Assembly (NCBI RefSeq): GCF_022631375.1
Contig: NZ_JALBGC010000005.1
Location: 248,001-312,000, forward strand
DNA from: Hymenobacter cyanobacteriorum
GTDB taxonomy: Bacteria > Bacteroidota > Bacteroidia > Cytophagales > Hymenobacteraceae
Direction of reading: 5' to 3'
DNA length: 64,000 bases
A program made the translations under genes and the position numbers. Shown here piece after piece: positions 1 to 7,724 of this stretch; position 1 is the first letter of the stretch, and each line of letters begins with the position of its first letter. The notes beneath the pieces are model-generated. The model saw only the letters and a list, made by a program, of their open reading frames with translations, was not told the origin of the DNA and ran no database searches.

Positions 1-2
1 GC

Positions 3-449
3 CGCTTCAGCATGACGCTGGTGGTGCCGCAGGGGCAGAATACACTGGCCAGCGTGGCCGGCCGCCTTACGCGCACCCAACTCAATGCCTGGCTGGCGGC
101 GGCCGACTCGACCGGCCAGGAACTGCGCCTGCCCAAGTTCCGGCTCGAATACGAGAAGTCGCTCAACCAGGCCCTCACGCAGCTGGGCATGGGCGTGGCC
201 TTCTCGGGCCAGGCCAATTTTGGCCGCATGCTGGCCGGAGGTGGACCGGGCCTGGCCATCAGCCAGGTGAAGCACAAGACGTTTCTGGACGTGAACGAAG
301 AGGGCACCGAGGCCGCGGCGGTAACGTCGGTGGGAATTGTCACGACTTCGCTGCCGCAGGCGGTGATGATTGACCGCCCGTTTCTGTTCCTCATCCGCGA
401 AAAATCGACGGGCACCATTCTCTTCATCGGGCAAATGACGAATCCCTGA
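3..449 (+). CDS. Serpin (serine protease inhibitor), C-terminal part; gene cut by the window edge
   Basis: The reading frame is open from base 3, so the N-terminal half lies outside the window. The sequence carries the serpin C-terminal signature: the hinge 'EEGTEAAAVTSV', a reactive-centre loop, then 'RPFLFLIREKSTGTILFIG' and a terminal 'NP'. Aligned by eye to alpha-1-antitrypsin, the loop has canonical length with P1-P1' at Thr-Ser ('IVTT/SLP'). The small-residue hinge is that of an inhibitory serpin, which traps a protease as a covalent acyl-enzyme. It is probably secreted or periplasmic, but the signal peptide cannot be seen. A G/C-rich coding bias matches the neighbours. The downstream gene converges on it, so it probably ends its transcription unit here. 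Confidence 0.93.
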   Translation, partial: RFSMTLVVPQGQNTLASVAGRLTRTQLNAWLAAADSTGQELRLPKFRLEYEKSLNQALTQLGMGVAFSGQANFGRMLAGGGPGLAISQVKHKTFLDVNEEGTEAAAVTSVGIVTTSLPQAVMIDRPFLFLIREKSTGTILFIGQMTNP

Positions 450-492
450 ACGCAGGCAAAGAGGCGTGCAGAAGCCCGTCGGGCCGGGCTGA

Positions 493-915
493 CTAGCCAG
501 CCTGCTGGCGCTCGAAATGCAGCTGCATTACCTGCTCGATTTTTTCCGGCGTCAGAGGCTTGTTGAGACGGCCGGCGGCGGGCAGGTCGTCGAGGCGGCT
601 GAGGTCGCGGGCATCGACGGAAGTGGAAAGGACCACGACGGTCGTGTTGCGCCGCTGGGCCGGGGGCAATTCCTGGTAAGCCTGCAAAAACTCGATGCCG
701 TTCATAATGGGCATCTGGATATCAAGCAGAATGAGGGATGGGAAGCTCGGGGCCACGCCGTCGGAGCCGGCGGGCTGGAGCAGGGCCAGAGCTTCTTGGC
801 CGTTTTCAACTACCACTACCTGGTCGGCCACATTGAGGCGCCTAAGCAACCGCTGATTCAGAAAGTTATTGGTCGGGTCGTCGTCGACCAACAGCACACT
901 GCGTAGCTTTTGCAT
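493..915 (-). CDS. Single-domain response regulator (REC, CheY-like)
   Basis: This 140-residue protein is essentially one receiver domain with no output domain. Visible are the acidic pair in 'LLVDDDPTNN', the phospho-acceptor Asp in 'LILLDIQMPIMNG', the switch Ser/Thr in 'VVVLSTS' and the conserved Lys in 'LNKPLT'. It starts 33 bases after the stop of the multi-PAS histidine kinase on the same strand, so the two probably form one operon and a phosphotransfer pair. The final target is unknown. Stand-alone receivers of this type are common behind hybrid-like PAS kinases in Bacteroidota and may act by protein-protein contact or as phosphorelay intermediates. Confidence 0.93.
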   Translation of the reverse strand: MQKLRSVLLVDDDPTNNFLNQRLLRRLNVADQVVVVENGQEALALLQPAGSDGVAPSFPSLILLDIQMPIMNGIEFLQAYQELPPAQRRNTTVVVLSTSVDARDLSRLDDLPAAGRLNKPLTPEKIEQVMQLHFERQQAG

Positions 916-948
916 AGGCTGCGCCTACGGCAAATACGTACGCAAGGT

Positions 949-3537
949 TTACAAGTGCTCGGGCAACCGCACCGTGAAGGTGCTGCCAACGCCCGGCTGG
1001 CTCACTACCGTAATGCTGCCGCCCGCGTTTTCAACGATGCGGCGCACCATGTATAAGCCCACGCCTGTTCCCTCGACGTGGGTGTGCAGCCGCCGGAACA
1101 TTACGAACAGTTTGCTCTGCTGTTCCTCGGTCAGGCCCAGGCCGTTGTCGTGCACTTCGAGCCGCACCTGCCCATCGGTGCAGGCCGAACGCAGCACCAC
1201 CCGCGGGGGCCGGCCCGGGGCGCGGTATTTGATGGCATTGCTGAGCAGGTTGTAGAGAATGCTGCGCAGGTTTTTGGGCGAGAAACGCACCACGGGGCAG
1301 CTGCCGAGGTCGAGCAGCAAGTGGCCGTCGGCGGCGGCGAGGGCGGGCATCAGGTCGAGGCGCACGGCTTCGGCCAGGGCCAGCAGGTCCACGGCTTCGG
1401 CGGGCTCGGTGTGGGCCTGCTGCAGCTTGCTCACGTCGGTGAGGTGGTCGAGGGTGCGCTGGAAGCGGGTGACGGACCCGCTCATCAAGCCCAGCAAATG
1501 CCGGATGTCGGCATCCTGGCGCGTGGTTTCGGGCAACTGCTCGGCCAGGGCCAGCACGAGGCCTTCGATGTTGGCAATTGGGGCTTTGAGGTCGTGCGAG
1601 GCCGTGTACACGAAGGTGTCCAGGTCCACGTTGGTGTGGTTGAGACGGTCGTTGGTGTCGCGCAGCTCCTCGTTGGCGGCCAGCATTTCTTCGTTGATGG
1701 CGGCCAGTTCCTCGTTGAGCTCCTGCACGTGCTGGCGGGCCTCCACCTGCTCGGTGATGTCGGCGACGAGGGCGTAGAAGCCGCGCACTTCGCCGCCCTG
1801 CACGTCGGGAATGTAGTCGGAGTGGATGTGGCGCACGAAGTCGTCACGGTAGGGCATGCGGACTTCAAACGACAGCCGCTCGCCGGCCAAAGCTTGGTTG
1901 ATGTAGCCCTGCGCGGCGGCGTGGGCGACGGGGCCGAGGATTTCCAGCACCGAGCGGCCCACCATCATCTCGGGTTCAAGGCCGAACCAGCGGTAGTACG
2001 ACTGATTCACGAACTGGTACCGCTCCTCGCGGTCGATGTAGGAAATGAGCACCGGCAGCGCATCCGTAAGCAGGCGCAGGCGCTGGGCGGCGGCATCGGT
2101 GGCCCGACGGGCCAGCTCCTGCTGCGTCACTTCAAACGCAAACACCAGCACGCCATCAATCTGGCCGTTTTCGTCGTAGCGGGCCTGCTGAACGTAGTTG
2201 AAGTACCGGTCTTCGAGCCCGGAACCATCGGGGCGCTGGATGGGAATGAGCAGGCCGGGTTCTTCGTGCGTGATGCCCGTTTCAAACACCTGGCGGAACG
2301 TGCGGTATACCGCGTGGTCGGCTATTTCCGGCAGGGCCTTCACAATTGGCTGGCCCAGCAGCGGCCGGCCCGGAAACAAGGCCTGGTAATCGGGGTTTAC
2401 TAATTCGTACACTAGTTGGGGGCCGGACAAAATGCAAATGGCCGCCGGGGCGCGCATAAACAGGCTGTGCAATTGGGTGCGCTGGCGCTCGGCCTCCGCG
2501 CGGGCGGCCTGCGCCTCGTGGGTGCGGGTGGCCACGCGGGTTTCCAGCTCTTGGTTGAGCGTTTGCAGGGCCTGCTCCGACAGCGCCAGCGCGGCATTGC
2601 TGGTCAGGAACTCCTCGTTGCTGGCCCGTAGCTCCTCGTTGATGGCGGCCAGCTCCTCGTTCAGCACCTGCACTTCCTGGCGGGCCAGCACCTGCGGCGT
2701 CACATCGTAGGCAAACACAAAAATGCCGTTGATGGGCCCTTGGGGGCTGTGCCGGGCCTGGTAGATGAAATTATAGTAGCGCTTTTCGAGCTCACGACGG
2801 CCCTCGTTGTCGTGGTCGAGCTGCACCAGCATTTCCGAGGCCCGGAAGGTTTCGCCGGTCTGGTACACGCTGTCGAGCAGGCCGAAAATGGGCTGGCCCA
2901 CCAGCTCGGGCATGGCTTCGGCAATGGGCTTGCCCACGAGGGGCCGGTCGCCCACCAGCGCCTGGTAGGGCGGGTTCACGAACTGAAACACGTGCTGCGG
3001 GCCGTCGAACACGCAAATCATGGCCGGGGCGTCGTGCAGCATCTGTTCCAGCTGCTGGCGCTGGCGCTCGGTTTCGGCGCGGGCCTCCAGCTCGCGCACC
3101 TGGGTGGCGCGCAGCTCCTGCACGATGGTGGTGCGGGCCTGGTCGTTGGTGTCGGTGAAGTTCACCACCAGCACTTCGCCCTGCCGCCGGGCCACCAGCA
3201 GGTAGTAGCCGTCGAGGCCGTCGTGCTGGTAGTTGTTCTGGCGGCGGGCTTCCTCGCCGCTCAAAAAAGCATCGCGGTAAAAGCTGAACACGCCGGCCGC
3301 TTCCGCCGTGGGGTACAGCGTCAGGAACGGTTCGGCGGGGTGCTCCGGCAGCCGCAGCATCTGCTGGGCGGCGGGGTTGAGGTAGGCCACGGCCAGGTCG
3401 ACGATGGTGCGGCCCGCCGCGTCGTACACCGGCCGCATCAGCATAATGCCGTTCTGGGAGGTGCTGAGCACGGTTTGCAGCAGGTCTTCCGCCGGGGGTA
3501 GGCCGGCCGGCAGCGAAGAAGAGGAAGAATCGGGCAT
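949..3537 (-). CDS. Multi-PAS sensor histidine kinase (about 862 aa)
   Basis: This probably cytoplasmic sensor kinase has no clear membrane segment. Four PAS-like modules occupy roughly residues 20-130, 165-285, 355-465 and 480-600. They are separated by coiled-coil linkers rich in repeated 'NEELAAINEE' motifs, which suggests signal transmission along helices. The kinase core follows: the HisKA H-box 'TASHDLKAPIANIEG' with phospho-acceptor His648, N-box 'NLLSNAIKYRAP' (Asn767), G1 'VHDNGLGL' (Asp797) and G2 'GTGVGLYMV'. The ATG at 3537 is preferred, because the longer frame to 3588 would need a TTG start. The downstream receiver gene is the likely partner. The ligand sensed by the PAS domains cannot be told from sequence. 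Confidence 0.93.
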   Translation of the reverse strand: MPDSSSSSLPAGLPPAEDLLQTVLSTSQNGIMLMRPVYDAAGRTIVDLAVAYLNPAAQQMLRLPEHPAEPFLTLYPTAEAAGVFSFYRDAFLSGEEARRQNNYQHDGLDGYYLLVARRQGEVLVVNFTDTNDQARTTIVQELRATQVRELEARAETERQRQQLEQMLHDAPAMICVFDGPQHVFQFVNPPYQALVGDRPLVGKPIAEAMPELVGQPIFGLLDSVYQTGETFRASEMLVQLDHDNEGRRELEKRYYNFIYQARHSPQGPINGIFVFAYDVTPQVLARQEVQVLNEELAAINEELRASNEEFLTSNAALALSEQALQTLNQELETRVATRTHEAQAARAEAERQRTQLHSLFMRAPAAICILSGPQLVYELVNPDYQALFPGRPLLGQPIVKALPEIADHAVYRTFRQVFETGITHEEPGLLIPIQRPDGSGLEDRYFNYVQQARYDENGQIDGVLVFAFEVTQQELARRATDAAAQRLRLLTDALPVLISYIDREERYQFVNQSYYRWFGLEPEMMVGRSVLEILGPVAHAAAQGYINQALAGERLSFEVRMPYRDDFVRHIHSDYIPDVQGGEVRGFYALVADITEQVEARQHVQELNEELAAINEEMLAANEELRDTNDRLNHTNVDLDTFVYTASHDLKAPIANIEGLVLALAEQLPETTRQDADIRHLLGLMSGSVTRFQRTLDHLTDVSKLQQAHTEPAEAVDLLALAEAVRLDLMPALAAADGHLLLDLGSCPVVRFSPKNLRSILYNLLSNAIKYRAPGRPPRVVLRSACTDGQVRLEVHDNGLGLTEEQQSKLFVMFRRLHTHVEGTGVGLYMVRRIVENAGGSITVVSQPGVGSTFTVRLPEHL

Positions 3538-3600
3538 GAAAACGCTTACGTGGCAATATCCCAACAAGGTACTGCCGTCGGGGTTCAACCGCCGGCCCGG

Positions 3601-3963
3601 CTAGCCCCGCTCCACAAACGTGAGTCGGTTGTGGAACGGGTCAATCACCGTCATTTCCAGCGCTGTGGGGTCGTAGAAGGGCACATCGAGGCCCGGGCGG
3701 TTGTGGGGGTAGGGGCGGGCCAGCAGGTGGGCATGGTAGGCGGGCAGGCCCGCGAAGTCGTCGATGAAAATGCGCGCGCCGGGGGCGCAGTCGCCGTGGT
3801 GCTCGGAGAGGTGCAGCGTGATGTCGCCCCGCGTGACTTGCAGGTAGCCGGGGCTGCCGGCCGGGCGGTGTTCCCAATCGAGGGTGAAGCCTAGCCAGTC
3901 GAGGTAGAATTCGATGGCCTTGGCGTAGTCGAAAATGCGGAGGATGGGCTTGACGGTGGCCAT
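3601..3963 (-). CDS. VOC-superfamily (glyoxalase/bleomycin-resistance fold) protein
   Basis: This 120-residue protein has the vicinal-oxygen-chelate pattern. It begins 'VKPILRIFDYAKAIEFYLD', continues 'LGFTLDWEHRP' and 'ITLHLSEHHGD', and ends 'DPFHNRLTFVE', a typical C-terminal metal-ligand region. The length fits a single VOC module, which dimerises to build its site. This branch is annotated as glyoxalase superfamily and is related to bleomycin-binding proteins, but no substrate can be assigned. It lies 63 bases upstream of the histidine kinase on the same strand and may share its transcript. A palindromic repeat sits immediately upstream of its start. Confidence 0.85.
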   Translation of the reverse strand: MATVKPILRIFDYAKAIEFYLDWLGFTLDWEHRPAGSPGYLQVTRGDITLHLSEHHGDCAPGARIFIDDFAGLPAYHAHLLARPYPHNRPGLDVPFYDPTALEMTVIDPFHNRLTFVERG

Positions 3964-3973
3964 GGGGGAAGGG

Positions 3974-4164
3974 TTGAGTTTTGAGGGTTGGATGTTGAGT
4001 TACGAGGAAGAAAGAACGGTCATGCTGAGCGTAGCCGAAGCATCTCTACCGCGTAATGCAAGCCTATCGATTGGATTACTACTGCGGTAGAGATGCTTCG
4101 ACTGCGCTGCGCTCCGCTCAGCATGACGTTCTTTTCACTCAACATTCAACCCTCAAAACTCAAC
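3974..4164. repeat. Dispersed palindromic repeat, family C, with extra outer arms
   Basis: A family C inverted pair (inner arms about 4012-4135) has left arm 'GTCATGCTGAGC' followed by 'GAAGCATCTCTACCG', and the right arm is its reverse complement. Outside it lies a second, AT-richer inverted pair: left 'GAGTTTTGAGGGTTGGATG' (3976-3994) and right its near-complement (about 4140-4164). Other family C copies are at 39934, 41535 and 59501. It fills the space between the VOC gene and the convergent end of the zinc-ribbon gene. Confidence 0.88.
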
Positions 4165-4172
4165 TCTTCCAG

Positions 4173-4820
4173 CTAACCCGCTTTCGTGCCGCAACTGGGG
4201 CAGAATTTCTGCTCGGGCTTCAACGCCTCGCCGCAGCTGGTGCAGTGGCGGGGCTGGGTTTGGGCGGTGGCGGGAGTGCCGCAGCTGGGGCAGAACTTCT
4301 GGCCGGGCGCGAGCTTGGCCTGGCAGCTCTGGCATTGCAGCAGGGCGTCGCGGTTCAGGAAATCGAGATTTTGGGTGTAGTCCTGCTCGCGGGTTTTGGT
4401 GTGGATTTGCTCGCGGGCGGCCTGGGCCTGCTGGGCGCGCAGCTCCTCCTGCTCGTCGGGGGCGCAGTCTTCGCAGAGGCCGGCGCTGTGGTTCCAGCAG
4501 GCATCGGGGCACACCCAGTGGCCGCAGCGGGTGCACTGCTTGAACTGCTGCTTGCCCTCGGCCACGGCGGTTTTCAGGGCTTCGTCGTGGGCCTTGCCGC
4601 CCACGGCCCGCTGGATGTGGTAGGCGGCGTTTTCGGCCCCGCCCAGGCCGCCGAAGAAGCTGCCGGCCGCCTGCAGCAGGCTGCCCGCAATGCCGATGGC
4701 GTTGGGCTGAAATCGCGACATGTAGCCATTACGGCACTTGTCGCAGTGAAACTTGAACTGGTAGCCTTTGTCAGTGGAAAGGTCGTCGTAGTTGGCAACG
4801 AATTGAATCAAGTCGCTCAT
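4173..4820 (-). CDS. Zinc-ribbon protein of unknown function
   Basis: This 215-residue protein starts at ATG 4820 ('MSDLIQFVANYDD'); the longer frame upstream has no supporting features. Four CxxC-type zinc knuckles are visible: 'FHCDKCRNGY', a 'CTRCGHWVC..ACW' cluster with a further 'CEDC' pair, and two C-terminal zinc ribbons each ending 'FCPSCGT'. A glycine/alanine-rich central stretch ('GSLLQAAGSFFGGLGG') could pack against a membrane or be a flexible linker. No catalytic motif is seen. The gene is divergent from the acyltransferase. A role in nucleic-acid or protein binding is plausible but not demonstrated. Confidence 0.8.
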   Translation of the reverse strand: MSDLIQFVANYDDLSTDKGYQFKFHCDKCRNGYMSRFQPNAIGIAGSLLQAAGSFFGGLGGAENAAYHIQRAVGGKAHDEALKTAVAEGKQQFKQCTRCGHWVCPDACWNHSAGLCEDCAPDEQEELRAQQAQAAREQIHTKTREQDYTQNLDFLNRDALLQCQSCQAKLAPGQKFCPSCGTPATAQTQPRHCTSCGEALKPEQKFCPSCGTKAG

Positions 4821-4933
4821 AGCGCGGTGGGGGGCAAGGGTGAGGCGTAAAAGTAGGGGCTGATGGCAATATTGAGATACTGCCGGGCCTTGGCTATGGG
4901 CCGATGCCGACGGACCGGAGCCGCAGGGCCGGT

Positions 4934-4941
4934 TACTTTTG
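4934..4941 (+). promoter_or_regulatory. Bacteroidota-type minus-7 element TACTTTTG
   Basis: TACTTTTG matches the TAnnTTTG minus-7 consensus of the Bacteroidota primary sigma factor. It lies 27 bases before the ATG at 4969 of the acyltransferase. It also overlaps the only alternative upstream start (a TTG at 4939), which argues for the ATG. No good minus-33 TTTG is seen at the usual spacing. Confidence 0.5.
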
Positions 4942-4968
4942 AGCACCAGCCGCTGGCTGCGTTTCTGC

Positions 4969-6138
4969 ATGACGAACCCTACTGCTGCGCCGGCATCTGC
5001 CATACCTGCCCATTTGCCCGGCCTCGACCACCTGCGCGCCCTGGCCATTGGGCAGGTGCTGCTGTTTCACTACCGCATTTTCCCGCATCCCGAATGGCTG
5101 GACGCCGCCGGGCAGTTTGGCTGGACCGGCGTCGACCTGTTTTTCGTGCTGAGCGGCTACCTGATTGCGGCGCAGCTGCTGCGGGAGCTGGCGCGGCGCG
5201 GGCGGCTTTCACTGGCCGAATATTTCATTAAGCGCACGTTTCGCATTCTGCCGGCCTACCTGGTGGTGGTGGCGCTGTACTTCGGCGTGCCGGCCTTTCG
5301 GGAGCGCGAGGCGCTGCCGCCGCTGTGGAAATTCCTCACCTTCACCCAGAATTTTGGGCTGGATTTGCACGTGAGCGGCACATTTTCGCACGCCTGGTCG
5401 CTGTGCGTGGAAGAACAGTTTTACCTGCTGCTGCCGCTGGGGCTGCTGGCGCTGGCTCCCGGCCGCCGGGGCCGATGGGCGGCGGCAGTGCTACCCGCAC
5501 TGGTGCTACTGGGCTTCGGGGCGCGGTTGCTGAGCTGGTACGGGGCCGTGGCGCCTCAGCTGGGCACCGAGCAGGCCACGCTGGTTTGGTACAAGTACCT
5601 GTATTACCCCACCTACAACCGGCTCGATGGCCTGCTGGTGGGCATTGCCATTGCGGCCCTGTTCCACTGCCGGCCGCAGGTGGCGGCGCGGCTGGCCCGG
5701 CACGGCAATCGGGTGGCACTGCTGGGCCTGGTGGTGCTGGCCGGCGCCTTTTGGGTGTGCCGCGAGCCGCAGGCGTTTGGGGCGTCCATCTTCGGGTTTC
5801 CGCTGGTGGCGCTGGGGTATGGGCTGCTGGTGGCGGCGGCCCTCAGTCCGGGCAGCGTGCTGCACGGCACGGCATGGCGGGTGTCGGCGAAGGTGGCGGC
5901 GTTGTCGTTTGCCATCTACCTCACGCACAAGGGCGTTTTTCACCTCACGCAGGCTTGGTTTTCGGCCCGCGGCATTGAGCCGGAAAGCAATGCCATGCTG
6001 CTGCTGTGCCTGGCCACGGTGCTAGCCGGGGCAGAACTGCTGCATGCCGTGGTAGAAAAGCCGTTTCTGCAGCTGCGCCAGCGCCTCCTGATGCGGCGGC
6101 GCACCGGGAGGGCGCCAGTACCGGCCGGAGCGGGGTAG
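4969..6138 (+). CDS. Acyltransferase 3 family membrane protein (OafA-like)
   Basis: This integral membrane O-acyltransferase has about 389 residues and ten or so hydrophobic segments. The family landmarks are present: 'GLDHLRALAIGQVLLFHY' with the conserved Arg and the catalytic-region His, 'GWTGVDLFFVLSGYLI', 'FIKRTFRILPAYLVV' and 'HAWSLCVEEQFYLLLP'. Such enzymes transfer acetyl or other acyl groups to surface polysaccharide, lipopolysaccharide or peptidoglycan in the inner membrane. The substrate is not evident and no polysaccharide cluster adjoins. It is transcribed alone and ends at a strong bidirectional hairpin terminator. The ATG start is chosen because a promoter-like element covers the upstream TTG. 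Confidence 0.92.
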   Translation: MTNPTAAPASAIPAHLPGLDHLRALAIGQVLLFHYRIFPHPEWLDAAGQFGWTGVDLFFVLSGYLIAAQLLRELARRGRLSLAEYFIKRTFRILPAYLVVVALYFGVPAFREREALPPLWKFLTFTQNFGLDLHVSGTFSHAWSLCVEEQFYLLLPLGLLALAPGRRGRWAAAVLPALVLLGFGARLLSWYGAVAPQLGTEQATLVWYKYLYYPTYNRLDGLLVGIAIAALFHCRPQVAARLARHGNRVALLGLVVLAGAFWVCREPQAFGASIFGFPLVALGYGLLVAAALSPGSVLHGTAWRVSAKVAALSFAIYLTHKGVFHLTQAWFSARGIEPESNAMLLLCLATVLAGAELLHAVVEKPFLQLRQRLLMRRRTGRAPVPAGAG

Positions 6139-6163
6139 CCGCGCCATGGGCCCGCAGCCCAAC

Positions 6164-6200
6164 AAAAAAAGGCCCCACCAGTAGCTGGAGGGGCCTTTTA
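6164..6200. terminator. Bidirectional hairpin terminator
   Basis: An A-run, the stem GGCCCC with a CCAGTAGCTGG apex and GGGGCC, then a T-run, placed between two convergent genes. It shares the CCAG..CTGG apex with the terminators at 7530, 10813, 13765 and 15748. Confidence 0.9.
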
Positions 6201-6216
6201 TCAAAATGAAATCTAA

Positions 6217-6816
6217 CTAGAACGTGAAGCGCAGGCTGATGGCGGCGTCGTTGTAGAAGCCGGTGTAGCCGTGGAACACTTCAAAAAAGGGCTTGTAGTC
6301 GATGCCCACCACGAAGGGCAGGTCGGGCAGCTTGTATTCGAGGCCGGCGATGAGGTCGGCGCCGACGGCGATGTAGGTGTTCTCGTCGTAGTAGTAGCCG
6401 TCGCGGTTGCTAATCAGGAAATACTTGTCGCCCTTGCGGCCGTTGTAGTAAAACCGCTCGTCGGCGAAGTAGTAGCGGCCCTGGTAGGCCCCGGCGTGGA
6501 AGCCCGCGCCGTAGTAGAAGTTCAGGCCTTTGATGTCGGCCACGCCGAGGTGCTTCTCGCCCAGAATGGTGAGGCGGCCGCCGTGCGCTTTGTATTCCGT
6601 CGTGAGCAGGCCCTCGATGGCCACGCCTTTGCCGCTGCCCAAAAAGTGCTTCACGGTGAGGCCCGACGACCAGCCGCCGCCGCGCAAACCGATGCCGGTG
6701 CTATAGCCCGAATTGCCGCTGCTACCGCTGCCGCCGCTTTTTTTCTTCGATTGGGCATTGGCAGCCAGGCCGGGCAGCAGCAGGAACAGGAGGGCGGTAA
6801 GACGTAAATAATGCAT
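6217..6816 (-). CDS. Secreted outer-membrane beta-barrel-like protein (199 aa)
   Basis: The start at ATG 6816 gives a clear signal peptide ('LRLTALLFLLLPGLAANAQ') followed by a Lys/Ser/Gly-rich linker. The mature part has alternating amphipathic strands rich in Gly, Tyr and Phe ('GIGLRGGGWSSGL', 'GLNFYYGAGFHAGAY') and ends in 'AAISLRFTF'. A terminal Phe is the usual recognition signal of Bam-inserted barrels. About 8 strands would fit the length. It resembles small outer-membrane or OmpW/PorT-like proteins of Bacteroidota, but no specific family is recognised. A TACTTTTG element lies upstream, so it probably has its own promoter. Confidence 0.8.
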   Translation of the reverse strand: MHYLRLTALLFLLLPGLAANAQSKKKSGGSGSSGNSGYSTGIGLRGGGWSSGLTVKHFLGSGKGVAIEGLLTTEYKAHGGRLTILGEKHLGVADIKGLNFYYGAGFHAGAYQGRYYFADERFYYNGRKGDKYFLISNRDGYYYDENTYIAVGADLIAGLEYKLPDLPFVVGIDYKPFFEVFHGYTGFYNDAAISLRFTF

Positions 6817-6850
6817 GGGAAAACAGTTGTTGGGAATGATAAAAGTTGGA

Positions 6851-6858
6851 CAAAAGTA
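6851..6858 (-). promoter_or_regulatory. Minus-7 element TACTTTTG for the outer-membrane protein gene
   Basis: Reading on the minus strand, TACTTTTG matches TAnnTTTG and lies 34 bases before the ATG at 6816. The same octamer precedes the acyltransferase gene. The minus-33 box is not obvious. Confidence 0.5.
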
Positions 6859-7129
6859 ACTGATGCGCCGGGAAGTGCCGGCCGGCCACCGGCCAGCCCC
6901 ACCGGCCAACGGCCGGATTTCGGCGGGCGGCGCGGCTGGCGCGGCGTTCGTGCCGCAGGGCCGGGCCCGGATTTTCTGCCGCGCAGCACCGCGTCAGTCC
7001 CGTTGCCCGGGCTGCTCCGCCGCCGCAAGCCTCAACCGTAGCGGGAAGCGGCGGAAGCCCGGTGCAACCCCGCCGCGCGGGCAGCAGTACGCTGGTAGAA
7101 ACAGGCTTTCACCCACAACCACTTTCAAT
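6859..7129. other. GC-rich intergenic stretch without recognised gene
   Basis: The stretch between the divergent outer-membrane protein and DUF3140 genes is very GC-rich, with GGCCGG-type low-complexity runs near 6880-6930. Open frames here lack start signals and family features. No RNA gene or repeat family is recognised. Confidence 0.5.
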
Positions 7130-7480
7130 ATGGCAACCCCCAAAACTTCCGGCGCGGACGACATTTATACCGCCTTCAAACACGATGTGAACATGACGGC
7201 CGCCGAGCTGGAAAAGTGGCTCAAAACCGAGGAATCGAAGTCGGTGGGGCAGGATAGCGGCGACGGCACCAGCATCGGCCACCACTCCGGCGAGCACATC
7301 ATCAAGATTCTGCACAAGAAAAAGGCCGACCTCACGCCCGACGACGAAGCCCACATGCACAAGGTGCACAGCTACGTGAGCCGCCACCTGGCCCAGGGCC
7401 CGCACCACCAGAAAGACGTGGAGACGTCGCCCTGGCGCTATTCCCTCATGAACTGGGGCCACGACCCTCTGAAGAAGTAA
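7130..7480 (+). CDS. DUF3140 family protein
   Basis: This 116-residue protein starts at ATG 7130 ('MATPKTSGADDIYTAFK'). The upstream GC-rich extension looks non-coding. Conserved-looking segments are 'MTAAELEKWLKTEES', 'SGEHIIKILHKKK', 'HMHKVHSYVSRHLAQ' and the C-terminal 'WRYSLMNWGHDPLKK'. The last of these is characteristic of DUF3140. The DUF is a small soluble protein with no established function, often seen near stress genes. Its short highly charged helices suggest nucleic-acid or protein binding, which is inference. The gene stands alone and ends at a hairpin terminator. Confidence 0.82.
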   Translation: MATPKTSGADDIYTAFKHDVNMTAAELEKWLKTEESKSVGQDSGDGTSIGHHSGEHIIKILHKKKADLTPDDEAHMHKVHSYVSRHLAQGPHHQKDVETSPWRYSLMNWGHDPLKK

Positions 7481-7529
7481 CGAGCGGCGCGCGAGGTGGC
7501 AAACCCGCCGCCTACGCCGCGACAGAAAC

Positions 7530-7563
7530 AAAAAGCCCCGCCAGGTACTGACGGGGCTTTTTT
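7530..7563. terminator. Hairpin terminator
   Basis: A-run, stem AGCCCCG/CGGGGCT around a CCAGGTACTG apex, T-run. It follows the DUF3140 gene and can also serve the opposite strand. The remaining 160 bases up to the M16 gene hold nothing recognisable. Confidence 0.88.
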
Positions 7564-7724
7564 GATGAATAAGCTCAATTAAGCAGGCTAGCGGGTGCAG
7601 CGCTAGGAGGCTGTAGCATCATTCGAAGGGGTAGTAACCAGTCGTATTTCCCGGCTTTCGGAGTACGCGTGGAAAAAAGGAATGACTTTCAGGAAGCGCC
7701 TATCCTAACTCCTTGGCCCCGCGC

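Noticed and set aside
1078..2403. A 441-codon frame antisense to the histidine kinase
   Set aside because: Shadow frame: no start context, no domain, composition dominated by Gly/Val/His. The opposite strand has full kinase motifs.
6863..7129. Upstream extension of the DUF3140 gene
   Set aside because: Pro/Arg/Gly-rich translation of a GC-rich intergenic region. The conserved protein begins at 7130.
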